From Sphingobacteriaceae bacterium UBA6709 (lineage in GTDB: Bacteria; Bacteroidota; Bacteroidia; Sphingobacteriales; Sphingobacteriaceae): 33,471 nt of DNA. This document shows, in pieces, positions 7,229 to 14,697 of this stretch (positions are counted from its first letter, which is position 1; each line of letters opens with the position of its first letter). Both the position numbers and the translations under genes were made by a program. The notes below the pieces were generated by a model. That model did no database searches, was not told where the DNA came from, and saw only the letters and a program-made list of their open reading frames with translations. The DNA lies in contig DKIV01000008.1 of the NCBI GenBank assembly GCA_002454425.1, positions 1 to 33,471 of the forward strand, read 5' to 3'.

Positions 7229-8155
7229 ATGGTATCTAACGACAACATAAACAGTGTATCGGACTGGAATACACACATAAACAACTTTACAACTTACCTA
7301 AAGCTTGAGCGCTCCTTATCTGCAAACACGGTGGACGCGTATATTCGGGATATCGATAAGCTGGCATCTTATGCATCCGAACATCCCGGCTTAGAGGCTT
7401 CGACCGTTAAAACCTCGGACCTGAAGCAATTTCTAATATGGATAAACGAGCTAGGCATGCTGGCTCCTACGCAAGCCAGAGTGCTCTCCGGCATCAAGGC
7501 ATTCTTCCGTTTCCTGATGATAAGCGGAATAAGAAACGATGATCCTGCGAATCTTATTGAAAGTCCCCGTTTAAGCAGAAAGTTACCTGATATCCTCAGC
7601 ATACAGGATATACAACAACTCATTGATGCCATCGATCTTTCCCAACCCGAAGGCATGCGCAATAAAAGTATGCTGGAAATGCTTTACGGTTGCGGACTTC
7701 GCGTATCAGAGCTCATTGAATTACGTATCTCCAACCTCTTCTTAGATATTGAGTTCATCAAGATCCATGGCAAGGGCGACAAGGAACGTCTGGTGCCAAT
7801 AGGCTCGGAAGCTATCAAGTATCTCACGATATATCTTAACGAAAGCAGGGTTAAATACCCTGTAAAACATGGTTTTGAGGACTATGTCTTCCTCAACAGA
7901 AGAGGACGTTCATTAAGCAGGGTGATGGTATTCCTCATTATTAAAGGACTGGCCGAAAAAACAGGTTTGCAAAAGCAAATCAGCCCGCATACCTTCAGGC
8001 ATTCCTTCGCCACTCATTTAGTAGAGGGAGGTGCCGACTTACGCGCGGTGCAGGAAATGCTGGGACATGAGAGTATAACCACCACGGAGATATATACGCA
8101 TCTTGACCGGTCATACTTACAGGAGACCATAAAACAATACCACCCAAGAAGTTAA
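7229..8155 (+). CDS. xerD: Tyrosine recombinase XerC/XerD
   Basis: This 308-residue protein has the length and two-domain layout of the chromosomal Xer recombinases that resolve chromosome dimers at dif. The N-terminal SAM-like DNA-binding domain covers about 15-100. The catalytic domain shows the full set of residues: Arg158 (GCGLRVSE), Lys182 (GKGDKERLVP), His254 and Arg257 (SPHTFRHSFATHL), His280 (MLGHESITTT) and the nucleophile Tyr289 (IYTHLD). The sequence is closest to XerD-type proteins by eye, and Bacteroidota often annotate it that way, but XerC cannot be excluded. It lies next to housekeeping genes with no attachment site, so it is not an integrase of a mobile element. Confidence 0.9.
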   Translation: MVSNDNINSVSDWNTHINNFTTYLKLERSLSANTVDAYIRDIDKLASYASEHPGLEASTVKTSDLKQFLIWINELGMLAPTQARVLSGIKAFFRFLMISGIRNDDPANLIESPRLSRKLPDILSIQDIQQLIDAIDLSQPEGMRNKSMLEMLYGCGLRVSELIELRISNLFLDIEFIKIHGKGDKERLVPIGSEAIKYLTIYLNESRVKYPVKHGFEDYVFLNRRGRSLSRVMVFLIIKGLAEKTGLQKQISPHTFRHSFATHLVEGGADLRAVQEMLGHESITTTEIYTHLDRSYLQETIKQYHPRS

Positions 8156-8165
8156 ATAAAAGAAT

Positions 8166-8801
8166 ATGAATAAATTAAACAACACATGTATCGTCGCAGC
8201 CATATCTCTGCTTGCTGCTGCCTGCCAACAGACAAAGCACCAGGGTGCCGGCCCCTACGCGGACAGCGCCAGGACCAGCGACACCTTAAAAGCCGCGGAA
8301 GAACATACCGCAAAACCCTTTTCAAAAACGGTAAACTTCCGATCCTTCAGCTTTATTGTTGAAAGTCCTAATGCCAGTGATTCAAATAGCGTAACGATCA
8401 CTCCCTCTGGATTAAGTATTGACAACAGACAGATGACGCTACCTGTGCAAGGATATGTTTATGAAGCTGAGGCAGACGACATCACCGCGGACAACCTTCC
8501 CGAGCTAGCTATCTATTCGCGCGGGCAAACCTCTGACAGTACCGCCCATGCTATTATCCTTAACAACAACAATGGTAAATCACTGTCGTTAGCATACCTG
8601 CCTGATATTTTTGAAGATAAGCAGGCCTCGGCTGGTTTCAACGGACACGATGATTTTAGACTTATCGAAAATAATCTGGTGCGATTCTTTCCAATTTATG
8701 AAAATGGGAAAGCTACAGGCAAAAGACGGCAGCTAAGTTATCGTATGTTTCCCGGAGAGGCGAGCCCTGCGCTGAAAATTGTTGACCAGGTTGATAATTA
8801 A
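8166..8801 (+). CDS. Lipoprotein resembling PliI-type lysozyme inhibitors
   Basis: The protein has a hydrophobic signal with a lipobox (LAAAC, Cys20), so it should be a lipid-anchored envelope protein. After a low-complexity linker (about 21-55) a beta-rich domain follows. Two segments recall the periplasmic inhibitor of invertebrate-type lysozyme (PliI): DITADNLPELAIYSRG at about 96-111, and LVRFFPIYENG with a following RRQLSYRMFPGEA in the C-terminal third, which matches the family's LVRxFPVY and RxIxYxLxPGEA pattern from memory. If so it would protect peptidoglycan from host or predator lysozyme. It begins 10 bases after the recombinase gene. An unrelated beta-sandwich lipoprotein remains possible. 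Confidence 0.6.
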   Translation: MNKLNNTCIVAAISLLAAACQQTKHQGAGPYADSARTSDTLKAAEEHTAKPFSKTVNFRSFSFIVESPNASDSNSVTITPSGLSIDNRQMTLPVQGYVYEAEADDITADNLPELAIYSRGQTSDSTAHAIILNNNNGKSLSLAYLPDIFEDKQASAGFNGHDDFRLIENNLVRFFPIYENGKATGKRRQLSYRMFPGEASPALKIVDQVDN

Positions 8802-8817
8802 CATCTATTAATAAACG

Positions 8818-9813
8818 TCAGCATTTATACACCTCTGGATTAACGACATAGGGTATCGCTTCGCCTTGGGCAGCGGCTAAAACATTATCAGCGATAAGCC
8901 TGACCATCTCCTCACGGGTTTCTATCGTTGATGTTCCGATATGAGGTAATACGATGGCGTTGGGCATGGTCAGCAACACATTTTCGGGACTCATAGGCTC
9001 CGGGTTAGTAACATCCAATGCCGCGGCGCCCAGTTTACCTTCCTGTAATGCTCTTATCAGCTCTTGCTCGTTATGGAGACCTCCTCTGGCGGTATTCACG
9101 AAAATTGCTTCTGGTTTCATCTTGCTGAAGGTTGAATAATTAAACACTCCCGCGTTATCATCATTGAGTGATGCATGAACACTTATAACGTCGCTACGCT
9201 TTAACAGCTCATCAAAACTACAATACTGAGCTTCCAACCGCTCTTCTGCCTCAACAGTGCGATTGCGATTATGGTATAAAATCTTCATACCGAAGGCGTC
9301 TTTACTCAGTCGGGCCATTTCTTCGCCAATATTACCAAGTCCAAATACGCCCAGCGTTTTACCATATAGATCAATACCCAGATTTGCAATGGGGTCAAAG
9401 AACTTCCATTCTCCGGCAGCTATTCTACGATGGTGAAACAGGGCCTTGCGCGCCGCCATCTGCATGAGCATAAAGGCTGTGCTTGCTGTCGCGCGGCTTA
9501 CCACCCCGGGAGTATTTCCGATGGGAATTCCCGCCGCTGTAGCCGCAGCAATATCCACGTTGTCATATCCTACAGCGTGCAAGGCTATTAACTTTAAATG
9601 TTTACACGCATTCAAAAAGGTCGCGTCTAATTTCGCGGCACCCACATTTACCAGAATATCAACGTCTTTGCACTTTTCTATTAATTCATCCTGACTCAAT
9701 CCTCTCCTTTCCTTCCACTCTTCGACAATTAGTCCGGCGTCTCTCATGCGCTTTACAGCTGAATGTGTGATCACCCTGGTGACGAAAACCTTTATTGCTT
9801 TACTCATAGCCAT
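8818..9813 (-). CDS. D-isomer-specific 2-hydroxyacid dehydrogenase
   Basis: This NAD(P)-dependent reductase interconverts 2-oxo acids and D-2-hydroxy acids in the cytoplasm. The 331 residues show the split catalytic domain, the Rossmann loop GLGNIG (158-163), and the catalytic triad Arg243 (NTARGG), Glu272 (NPEP) and His291 (LPHIGTST). Substrate choice (glyoxylate/hydroxypyruvate, phosphoglycerate or other) is not clear; the length and lack of an ACT domain favour a glyoxylate/hydroxypyruvate-reductase-like enzyme over full-length SerA. The start at 9813 is ATG, with a second ATG two codons later. It converges on the lipoprotein gene with 16 bases between stops and is divergent from the thioesterase. 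Confidence 0.88.
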   Translation of the reverse strand: MAMSKAIKVFVTRVITHSAVKRMRDAGLIVEEWKERRGLSQDELIEKCKDVDILVNVGAAKLDATFLNACKHLKLIALHAVGYDNVDIAAATAAGIPIGNTPGVVSRATASTAFMLMQMAARKALFHHRRIAAGEWKFFDPIANLGIDLYGKTLGVFGLGNIGEEMARLSKDAFGMKILYHNRNRTVEAEERLEAQYCSFDELLKRSDVISVHASLNDDNAGVFNYSTFSKMKPEAIFVNTARGGLHNEQELIRALQEGKLGAAALDVTNPEPMSPENVLLTMPNAIVLPHIGTSTIETREEMVRLIADNVLAAAQGEAIPYVVNPEVYKC

Positions 9814-9928
9814 AGTTAATAATAAAAATCGGCGGATACAACAACAAGAAGGATATGCCGGTCAGCATCCGATCATTTTTCATTAAAGATGCTATTCCAA
9901 AGCTCCTGAGAATATAGCATTTTTGTCC

Positions 9929-10354
9929 ATGATGAATGCCGACACCAGATATAAAAGATTTCAGACAACACTGAGAGTTCGTCCGGACGATATTGACATG
10001 TTCAACCATGTGCATAATAGTCGCTATTTCGACTACGTATTAGCAGCTCGCTATGAACAGATGGAGACAGCCTATCAAATGTCTATGGAAGAATTTATGA
10101 ATCAGGGATATGGTTGGGTGGTACGTACCGCGCATGTCGATTATAAGCGACCACTAACGATGGGTGAAGAGTTTACCGTAGAAACAGGATTAGAAGATTT
10201 TCACGACCGCGGTTGCAGAGTGTCTTTTCAAATCCAAAGTAACAAAACAGGAAAACTTTGCTGCGATGGTTGGTTTGACTATATTCTAATTGATATAAAA
10301 ACCGGAAGAAGCGCGCGCATAACGGAGGAGATGCGTGCGAAATACACGGTTTAA
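9929..10354 (+). CDS. Hotdog-fold acyl-CoA thioesterase (4HBT/YbgC-like)
   Basis: A 142-codon protein with the single hotdog domain of the 4-hydroxybenzoyl-CoA thioesterase family. The start of the domain, VRPDDIDMFNHVHNSRYFDYV, contains the catalytic aspartate and the NHVxNxxYxxY pattern, followed later by VDYKRPLTMGEEF. Such enzymes hydrolyse acyl-CoA thioesters in the cytoplasm; the chain length or aromatic specificity cannot be read here. The longest frame opens at a TTG at 9923; the ATG at 9929 (another at 9932) is the better start. Its stop codon is part of the long hairpin shared with adenine deaminase. Confidence 0.85.
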   Translation: MMNADTRYKRFQTTLRVRPDDIDMFNHVHNSRYFDYVLAARYEQMETAYQMSMEEFMNQGYGWVVRTAHVDYKRPLTMGEEFTVETGLEDFHDRGCRVSFQIQSNKTGKLCCDGWFDYILIDIKTGRSARITEEMRAKYTV

Positions 10355-10399
10355 AGAAATTGCCGTGCAAGAATAGCTATGCACGGCAATTTCTTTAAA
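10350..10399. terminator. Bidirectional terminator containing both stop codons
   Basis: Arms 10350-10369 and 10380-10399 form a perfect 20-base-pair stem around a 10-base loop. The inner part is G+C-rich (TTGCCGTGCA) and the outer part is AAAGAAA/TTTCTTT. The TAA of the thioesterase gene (10352-10354) and the TAA of adenine deaminase (minus strand, 10395-10397) sit at mirror positions inside the stem. With A/T runs on both sides it should stop transcription from either direction. Confidence 0.88.
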
Positions 10400-12023
10400 G
10401 ATCAATAAAGGAAAAGTGGCGCCCGTCAAATAATCCCTTATCACTCAATTTAAGTTCGGGAATAACAAGTAACGCCATAAAGGACAGAGTCATATAGGGA
10501 GCTTTCAAGGTACAGCCTGCCGCTTTAACCTGCGCATCAAGAGAGGCATAGCGTGCGGCGACCCATTCGGCAGGCTCCGCAGACATCAAGCCGGCAACAG
10601 GCAACTCTAAAAGCTCTACCTTTCCGTCTATGACAGCGCTGATGCCTCCACGAGCTTCAATGACAGCGTTTACAGCCAGGCTAATACTTGTGTCATCGCA
10701 ACCCACAACCACAATATTATGGCTGTCATGAGCAATGCTCGAGGCCAAAGCACCTTTTTTTAGGCCGAAGTTACGTATGAAGGCAATAGCTGGCGCAGCA
10801 TCCTGATACCTATTTATCACAGCAATTTTCAGGACATCAGCGGCAATATCCGACTCGTAACGGTCTTCAACAGGCTCCATCGTCGCCTTCCCATGTCGGG
10901 TTACCAATTGACCATCCTCCACCTCTATTACATTTATCGTCTTACTATCCGATCCATACAGCGCGAAATCGTCGGCTGATTTCGGAAGGCATGAAAAGTT
11001 ATTTATCGGTGCCGGTGCCGGTACGCGGTCAATAAGAGACTTGCCAAAGGCCGCGACTTGCTTACCTGCTAACCAGGTTTCTTCAACATCAAAACATTCA
11101 AGATCCGAAAGGATTACGAAGTCCGCGCTGTCACCCACAGCTAACAGACCCAAATTCAAATGATAGTGATCAACGGGGTTCACACAAGCAGCCTGTAGCA
11201 CCTTAAAAACATCGATGCCCTTTTCTACAGCACGTTTACACAGCTTGTTGATGTGCCCCTCGATAAGATTATCAGGATGCTTATCGTCACTGCAGAACAT
11301 CATGCGCTCAGAATGATCATGCAGCAAGTTAACGAGCGCATCAAGATTTCTTGCGGCACTTCCCTCACGAATCTGAATTTTCATGCCTGCGTTTAACTTC
11401 TCCAAAGCTTCGGCTTCGGTAAAACACTCATGGTCTGTGCTTATTCCGGCAGACACATAGCTCAGCAGATCAGCACCCAGTAATCCGGGAGCATGTCCGT
11501 CTACAGGCTTGTTATATTTTTTCGCGGAGGCTATTTTTTTGAGGAGCTCAGCATCTCCGGCAAGCACGCCGGGATAGTTCATCACCTCCGTGAGATATCC
11601 AATACGCTTATCCGAAAGCAGACTTTCTACCATTGCGGCATCCACTTCGGCACCTGCGGTTTCAAAAACGGTAGCAGGAACACATGATGGAGCTCCAAAG
11701 CAGAATCTAAAGGGTACCGAAGCACCGTTGTCAAGCATATAACGTACTCCCTCTAAGCCACAAACGTTAGCAATTTCGTGGGGATCGCTCACGGTTGCCA
11801 CAGTACCATGGATCACTGCCGCGCGGGCGAATTCAGAAGGAATAAGCATGGAGCTCTCTATATGAACGTGTGCATCTACAAATCCCGGACACATATAACG
11901 ACCAGCAATTTCCTCGTCAAGCTCCGTAATTCGGGCAATGAGGCCATCCTCAACCAGCACCTCCGCCGGATATATGTTTCTTGCGGGGATATCGACAAGG
12001 TTAACTTTAAATATATGCTTCAT
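10395..12023 (-). CDS. ade: Adenine deaminase
   Basis: Adenine deaminase of the amidohydrolase superfamily converts adenine to hypoxanthine for purine salvage. From the ATG at 12023 it has 542 residues, close to family norm. The metal-binding PGFVDAHVHIESS lies near residues 46-58. Further signatures are the DGHAPGLLG segment, the STDHECF motif, and CSDDKHPDNL, all typical of Ade. The C-terminal Ade domain with SIAHDSHNIVVVG is also present. A TTG at 12068 would add 15 residues that do not look conserved. It converges on the thioesterase gene and has its own start region of about 60 bases next to the terminator of the barrel gene upstream. Confidence 0.94.
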   Translation of the reverse strand: MKHIFKVNLVDIPARNIYPAEVLVEDGLIARITELDEEIAGRYMCPGFVDAHVHIESSMLIPSEFARAAVIHGTVATVSDPHEIANVCGLEGVRYMLDNGASVPFRFCFGAPSCVPATVFETAGAEVDAAMVESLLSDKRIGYLTEVMNYPGVLAGDAELLKKIASAKKYNKPVDGHAPGLLGADLLSYVSAGISTDHECFTEAEALEKLNAGMKIQIREGSAARNLDALVNLLHDHSERMMFCSDDKHPDNLIEGHINKLCKRAVEKGIDVFKVLQAACVNPVDHYHLNLGLLAVGDSADFVILSDLECFDVEETWLAGKQVAAFGKSLIDRVPAPAPINNFSCLPKSADDFALYGSDSKTINVIEVEDGQLVTRHGKATMEPVEDRYESDIAADVLKIAVINRYQDAAPAIAFIRNFGLKKGALASSIAHDSHNIVVVGCDDTSISLAVNAVIEARGGISAVIDGKVELLELPVAGLMSAEPAEWVAARYASLDAQVKAAGCTLKAPYMTLSFMALLVIPELKLSDKGLFDGRHFSFIDL

Positions 12024-12081
12024 GTGTAAAATATAATGTCGTGATGTGATACGCAAAGAACACGACAAAAATCGAAAAAAA

Positions 12082-12124
12082 CTTCAAAAAAAAGGGATAC
12101 TCAGACTTTCGCCATGGTATCCCT
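12082..12124 (-). terminator. Intrinsic terminator of the small barrel gene
   Basis: On the minus strand an 8-base stem (12117-12124 with 12093-12100; AGGGATAC/GTATCCCT) is followed directly by a long U-run (positions 12092 down to about 12086), a textbook intrinsic terminator. It begins 22 bases after the stop of the gene ending at 12146 and protects the adenine deaminase gene from read-through. Confidence 0.85.
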
Positions 12125-12145
12125 GCAAAAAAACTTAATAGATTA

Positions 12146-12778
12146 TCAGAAAAGCATACCGATTTCTATACCGGCACGTCTGGTCTTCGAGCTATAATAC
12201 GGATTGGGGTCAATATCACGCAAACCAAGATCGTAGCGTACTCCGATGGTAAACTTCCAAAGTTTATACCCAAGAATACCATTTACACCGATATCATAAA
12301 CTGACCAATCGTCATTATTCTTACTTGAGGCTGAGAAGTAGTTTTCTCCAATATTTACATCCCTGCTTGATCCTCCCTGCTTGAATTTTCCATTCACAGC
12401 ATAAGCACCATAGGGACCTGCGCCAACGTAAAATCCTTTGTACTTGTATACCAGATTCAAGGGCAGCGTCCAATATTTAATCTTGTACTCCATCGCGCTG
12501 GTAGCGTTGTAATATTTGCGGCTTTGTCCTTTAACACCATATTCAATAGCCGGTTGCAACGATAAGGACTTATACAGGGGAATATCAACAAGCAACGCTC
12601 CACTGAACGCTGATAAGGAACGCATGCTGGCAGGATTCATCTCCGCCTGCGTCGAGCTGCGGTCAGTGTAAACCTCACTCCAACCAATTTTAAATCCCAC
12701 CCTCACTTTAGAAGAATCCTGAGCTTTCGCAACACCGACAATAGAAATAAGGAACAGGATCAAAATGTGTCTTTTCAT
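12146..12778 (-). CDS. Small outer-membrane beta-barrel protein (PorT-like)
   Basis: The 210-residue protein starts with a clear signal peptide (MKRHILILFLISIVGVAKA, cut near 19-20). The mature part consists of alternating hydrophobic and polar strands rich in Tyr, Gly and aromatic residues (VGFKIGWSEVYTD, YKYKGFYVGAGPYGAYA, FTIGVRYDLGLRDI) and ends in EIGMLF with a terminal aromatic residue, the usual outer-membrane insertion signal. It belongs to the broad porin-like/PorT barrel group of Bacteroidota (outer membrane protein beta-barrel domain). Its exact role is unknown. It stands alone, divergent from the glucosidase gene, and ends in a strong terminator. Confidence 0.85.
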   Translation of the reverse strand: MKRHILILFLISIVGVAKAQDSSKVRVGFKIGWSEVYTDRSSTQAEMNPASMRSLSAFSGALLVDIPLYKSLSLQPAIEYGVKGQSRKYYNATSAMEYKIKYWTLPLNLVYKYKGFYVGAGPYGAYAVNGKFKQGGSSRDVNIGENYFSASSKNNDDWSVYDIGVNGILGYKLWKFTIGVRYDLGLRDIDPNPYYSSKTRRAGIEIGMLF

Positions 12779-13095
12779 ACTTAATTAATATTCAATAAAT
12801 CATGCCCGAATTAAATCCGGCGGGTAAAAATCGTATTTTAAAAGCTAAAAAAATAGATTCCTTAAAAATTTAACAGTTTCAAAGCTACCAAAAAACCGCA
12901 AACATTTGCCCTTTACCGCTTTAAAATAGCATTTCGGCCACTTCTCTTCCTCTTATACGGGTGATGGCAAAACATAAACTTTAACATTTCCACTGGTGCT
13001 GACTATCAGAAAAACAAACAATTTCCTACCGTGAAACTTATCATTTTTAATGATGCAGGTATAAACGCGCAACCTGCATCGCCAAACACTTTTTT
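12779..13095. other. Divergent intergenic region between barrel gene and GH13 gene
   Basis: This 317-base region must carry the promoters of both flanking genes. The left half (12830-12900) is strongly A+T-rich. I could not assign a convincing TAnnTTTG-type Bacteroidota -7 box. The clearest structure is the inverted repeat at 13052-13080 next to the glucosidase start, described separately. No small ORF is convincing here. Confidence 0.5.
13052..13080 (+). promoter_or_regulatory. Inverted repeat just before the alpha-glucosidase start
   Basis: GATGCAGGT (13052-13060) and ACCTGCATC (13072-13080) are perfectly complementary across an 11-base spacer, ending 15 bases before the ATG at 13096. It could be an operator for a dimeric regulator or a 5'-UTR hairpin that touches ribosome access. 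No regulator gene of the LacI or SusR type lies nearby. Confidence 0.5.
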
Positions 13096-14697
13096 ATGGA
13101 CAAGAAATTATTATGGTGGCAGTCGGGAGTAGTATATCAGATATATCCCCGATCCTTTTATGATAGCAATTGTGATGGAATCGGTGATCTTCAAGGAATT
13201 ATACAAAAAATTGATTACCTCCATGCCCTGGGCATTAAAGCGATTTGGATATCCCCGATCTTTCCCTCGCCAATGGCTGACTTCGGCTATGACATTTCCG
13301 ACTACGAAGCTATTCATCCGATATTCGGATCTATGAAGGACTTTGACATGCTGCTTGAGGAGGTGCATGCTCGTGGTATGAAATTGCTTCTTGACTTCGT
13401 ACCTAATCACACTTCCGATAAACATCCCTGGTTCATAGAATCACGAAGCTCCAAAGACAATCCCCGCCGCGACTGGTATATGTGGTACGATGCTCTCCCC
13501 GATGGCTCGGCACCAAACAACTGGCTTAGCGTTTTTGGTGGCTCGGCCTGGGAATGGGATCATAATACTCAGCAGTACTATTATCACGGCTTCCTTAAAG
13601 AACAGCCGGACTTGAACTGGAGAAATCCGCAGGTGCAGGAGGCGATGCTTAATGCGATGCGCTTCTGGCTGGATAAAGGTGTCGATGGATTTAGAGTAGA
13701 TGTAGCCTGGCATATGATAAAAGATGCCCAGCTGCGAGACAATCCGCCCAATCCGGATTACCTGCAATGGCAACCCACTTATGATACTTTGCTGCCGCTC
13801 TTCTCCACTGATCAGCCGGAGGTGCACGCTATCATGGAGAGCATGCGTCAGCTGACGGACGAATATGAAGAGCGCGTACTCATTGCAGAGATCTATCTGC
13901 CGATTCGGCAGCTTATGCTATACTACGGAACCGACCTGAACGGCGCGCATCTGCCATTTAACTTTCAACTCATCAGCTTACCATGGAAAGCCGATGTTAT
14001 CGCCAGAGCCATCACGGCGTATGAAAGCGCACTCCCCCATGGCGGCTGGCCCAATTGGGTGCTTGGGAATCACGACCGCTCCCGTATTGCCAGCAGAATT
14101 GGCGAACAACAAGCTCGCATAGCGGCATTGTTACTGTTAACCTTACGCGGCACTCCTACCATGTATTATGGTGACGAATTAGGATTGCAGGACGTTGCTA
14201 TACCTAAACACGAAATAGTTGATCCGCAGGGACTAAATATGCCGGATAAAGATTTGAGTCGCGACCCTTTCCGAACTCCCATGCAATGGAACAATAGTCC
14301 CTATGCCGGATTCAGTATCGTTAAACCCTGGCTTCGCGTATCCAATGATTTTCAATCCCGAAATACAGAAGCTCAGGAAAGGTCTGCATCTTCAATTCTA
14401 AACCTATATAAGGAGGTGCTCCGGCTACGGAAAGATTCAACGTCGCTGTCGGCAGGAAGTTATAGGGAAGTCTTTTATAGCGATAAGGTTTTGGCATATT
14501 TACGCTACGATGATCACGATAATCCGTACCTGATCGTGCTGAATTTCACAGACGAAAAGGCTTTCGTAAGTTTGAAAGATGAATACCATGGACAGATTGT
14601 CGTTTCTGCATCTTTGGGAAAGACACTCGCTTCTTTCAATACCGGGGTATTTGAAATGCCTCCGAATGAAGGATATATCGTCCGTCTTAGAAGCTAA
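13096..14697 (+). CDS. GH13 alpha-glucosidase (oligo-1,6-glucosidase-like)
   Basis: A 533-residue (beta/alpha)8-barrel enzyme of glycoside hydrolase family 13. Conserved regions are DFVPNH (100-105), GFRVDVAWH with the nucleophile Asp202, VLIAEIYLP with the acid/base Glu265, and LGNHDRSR with the stabilising Asp327. The opening WWQSGVVYQIYPRSFYDSNCDGIGDLQGI is characteristic of the alpha-glucosidase/oligo-1,6-glucosidase branch. No signal peptide is present, so it should act on short maltose- or isomaltose-type oligosaccharides in the cytoplasm. It is a single gene without SusCD or transporter partners. Its last 11 bases overlap the convergent Omp85-like gene. Exact linkage specificity is not readable. 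Confidence 0.9.
   Translation: MDKKLLWWQSGVVYQIYPRSFYDSNCDGIGDLQGIIQKIDYLHALGIKAIWISPIFPSPMADFGYDISDYEAIHPIFGSMKDFDMLLEEVHARGMKLLLDFVPNHTSDKHPWFIESRSSKDNPRRDWYMWYDALPDGSAPNNWLSVFGGSAWEWDHNTQQYYYHGFLKEQPDLNWRNPQVQEAMLNAMRFWLDKGVDGFRVDVAWHMIKDAQLRDNPPNPDYLQWQPTYDTLLPLFSTDQPEVHAIMESMRQLTDEYEERVLIAEIYLPIRQLMLYYGTDLNGAHLPFNFQLISLPWKADVIARAITAYESALPHGGWPNWVLGNHDRSRIASRIGEQQARIAALLLLTLRGTPTMYYGDELGLQDVAIPKHEIVDPQGLNMPDKDLSRDPFRTPMQWNNSPYAGFSIVKPWLRVSNDFQSRNTEAQERSASSILNLYKEVLRLRKDSTSLSAGSYREVFYSDKVLAYLRYDDHDNPYLIVLNFTDEKAFVSLKDEYHGQIVVSASLGKTLASFNTGVFEMPPNEGYIVRLRS

Noticed and set aside
7229..8155. The Xer-type gene as a phage or transposon integrase
   Set aside because: Length, motifs and housekeeping neighbours fit a chromosomal Xer protein; there is no attachment repeat or cargo.
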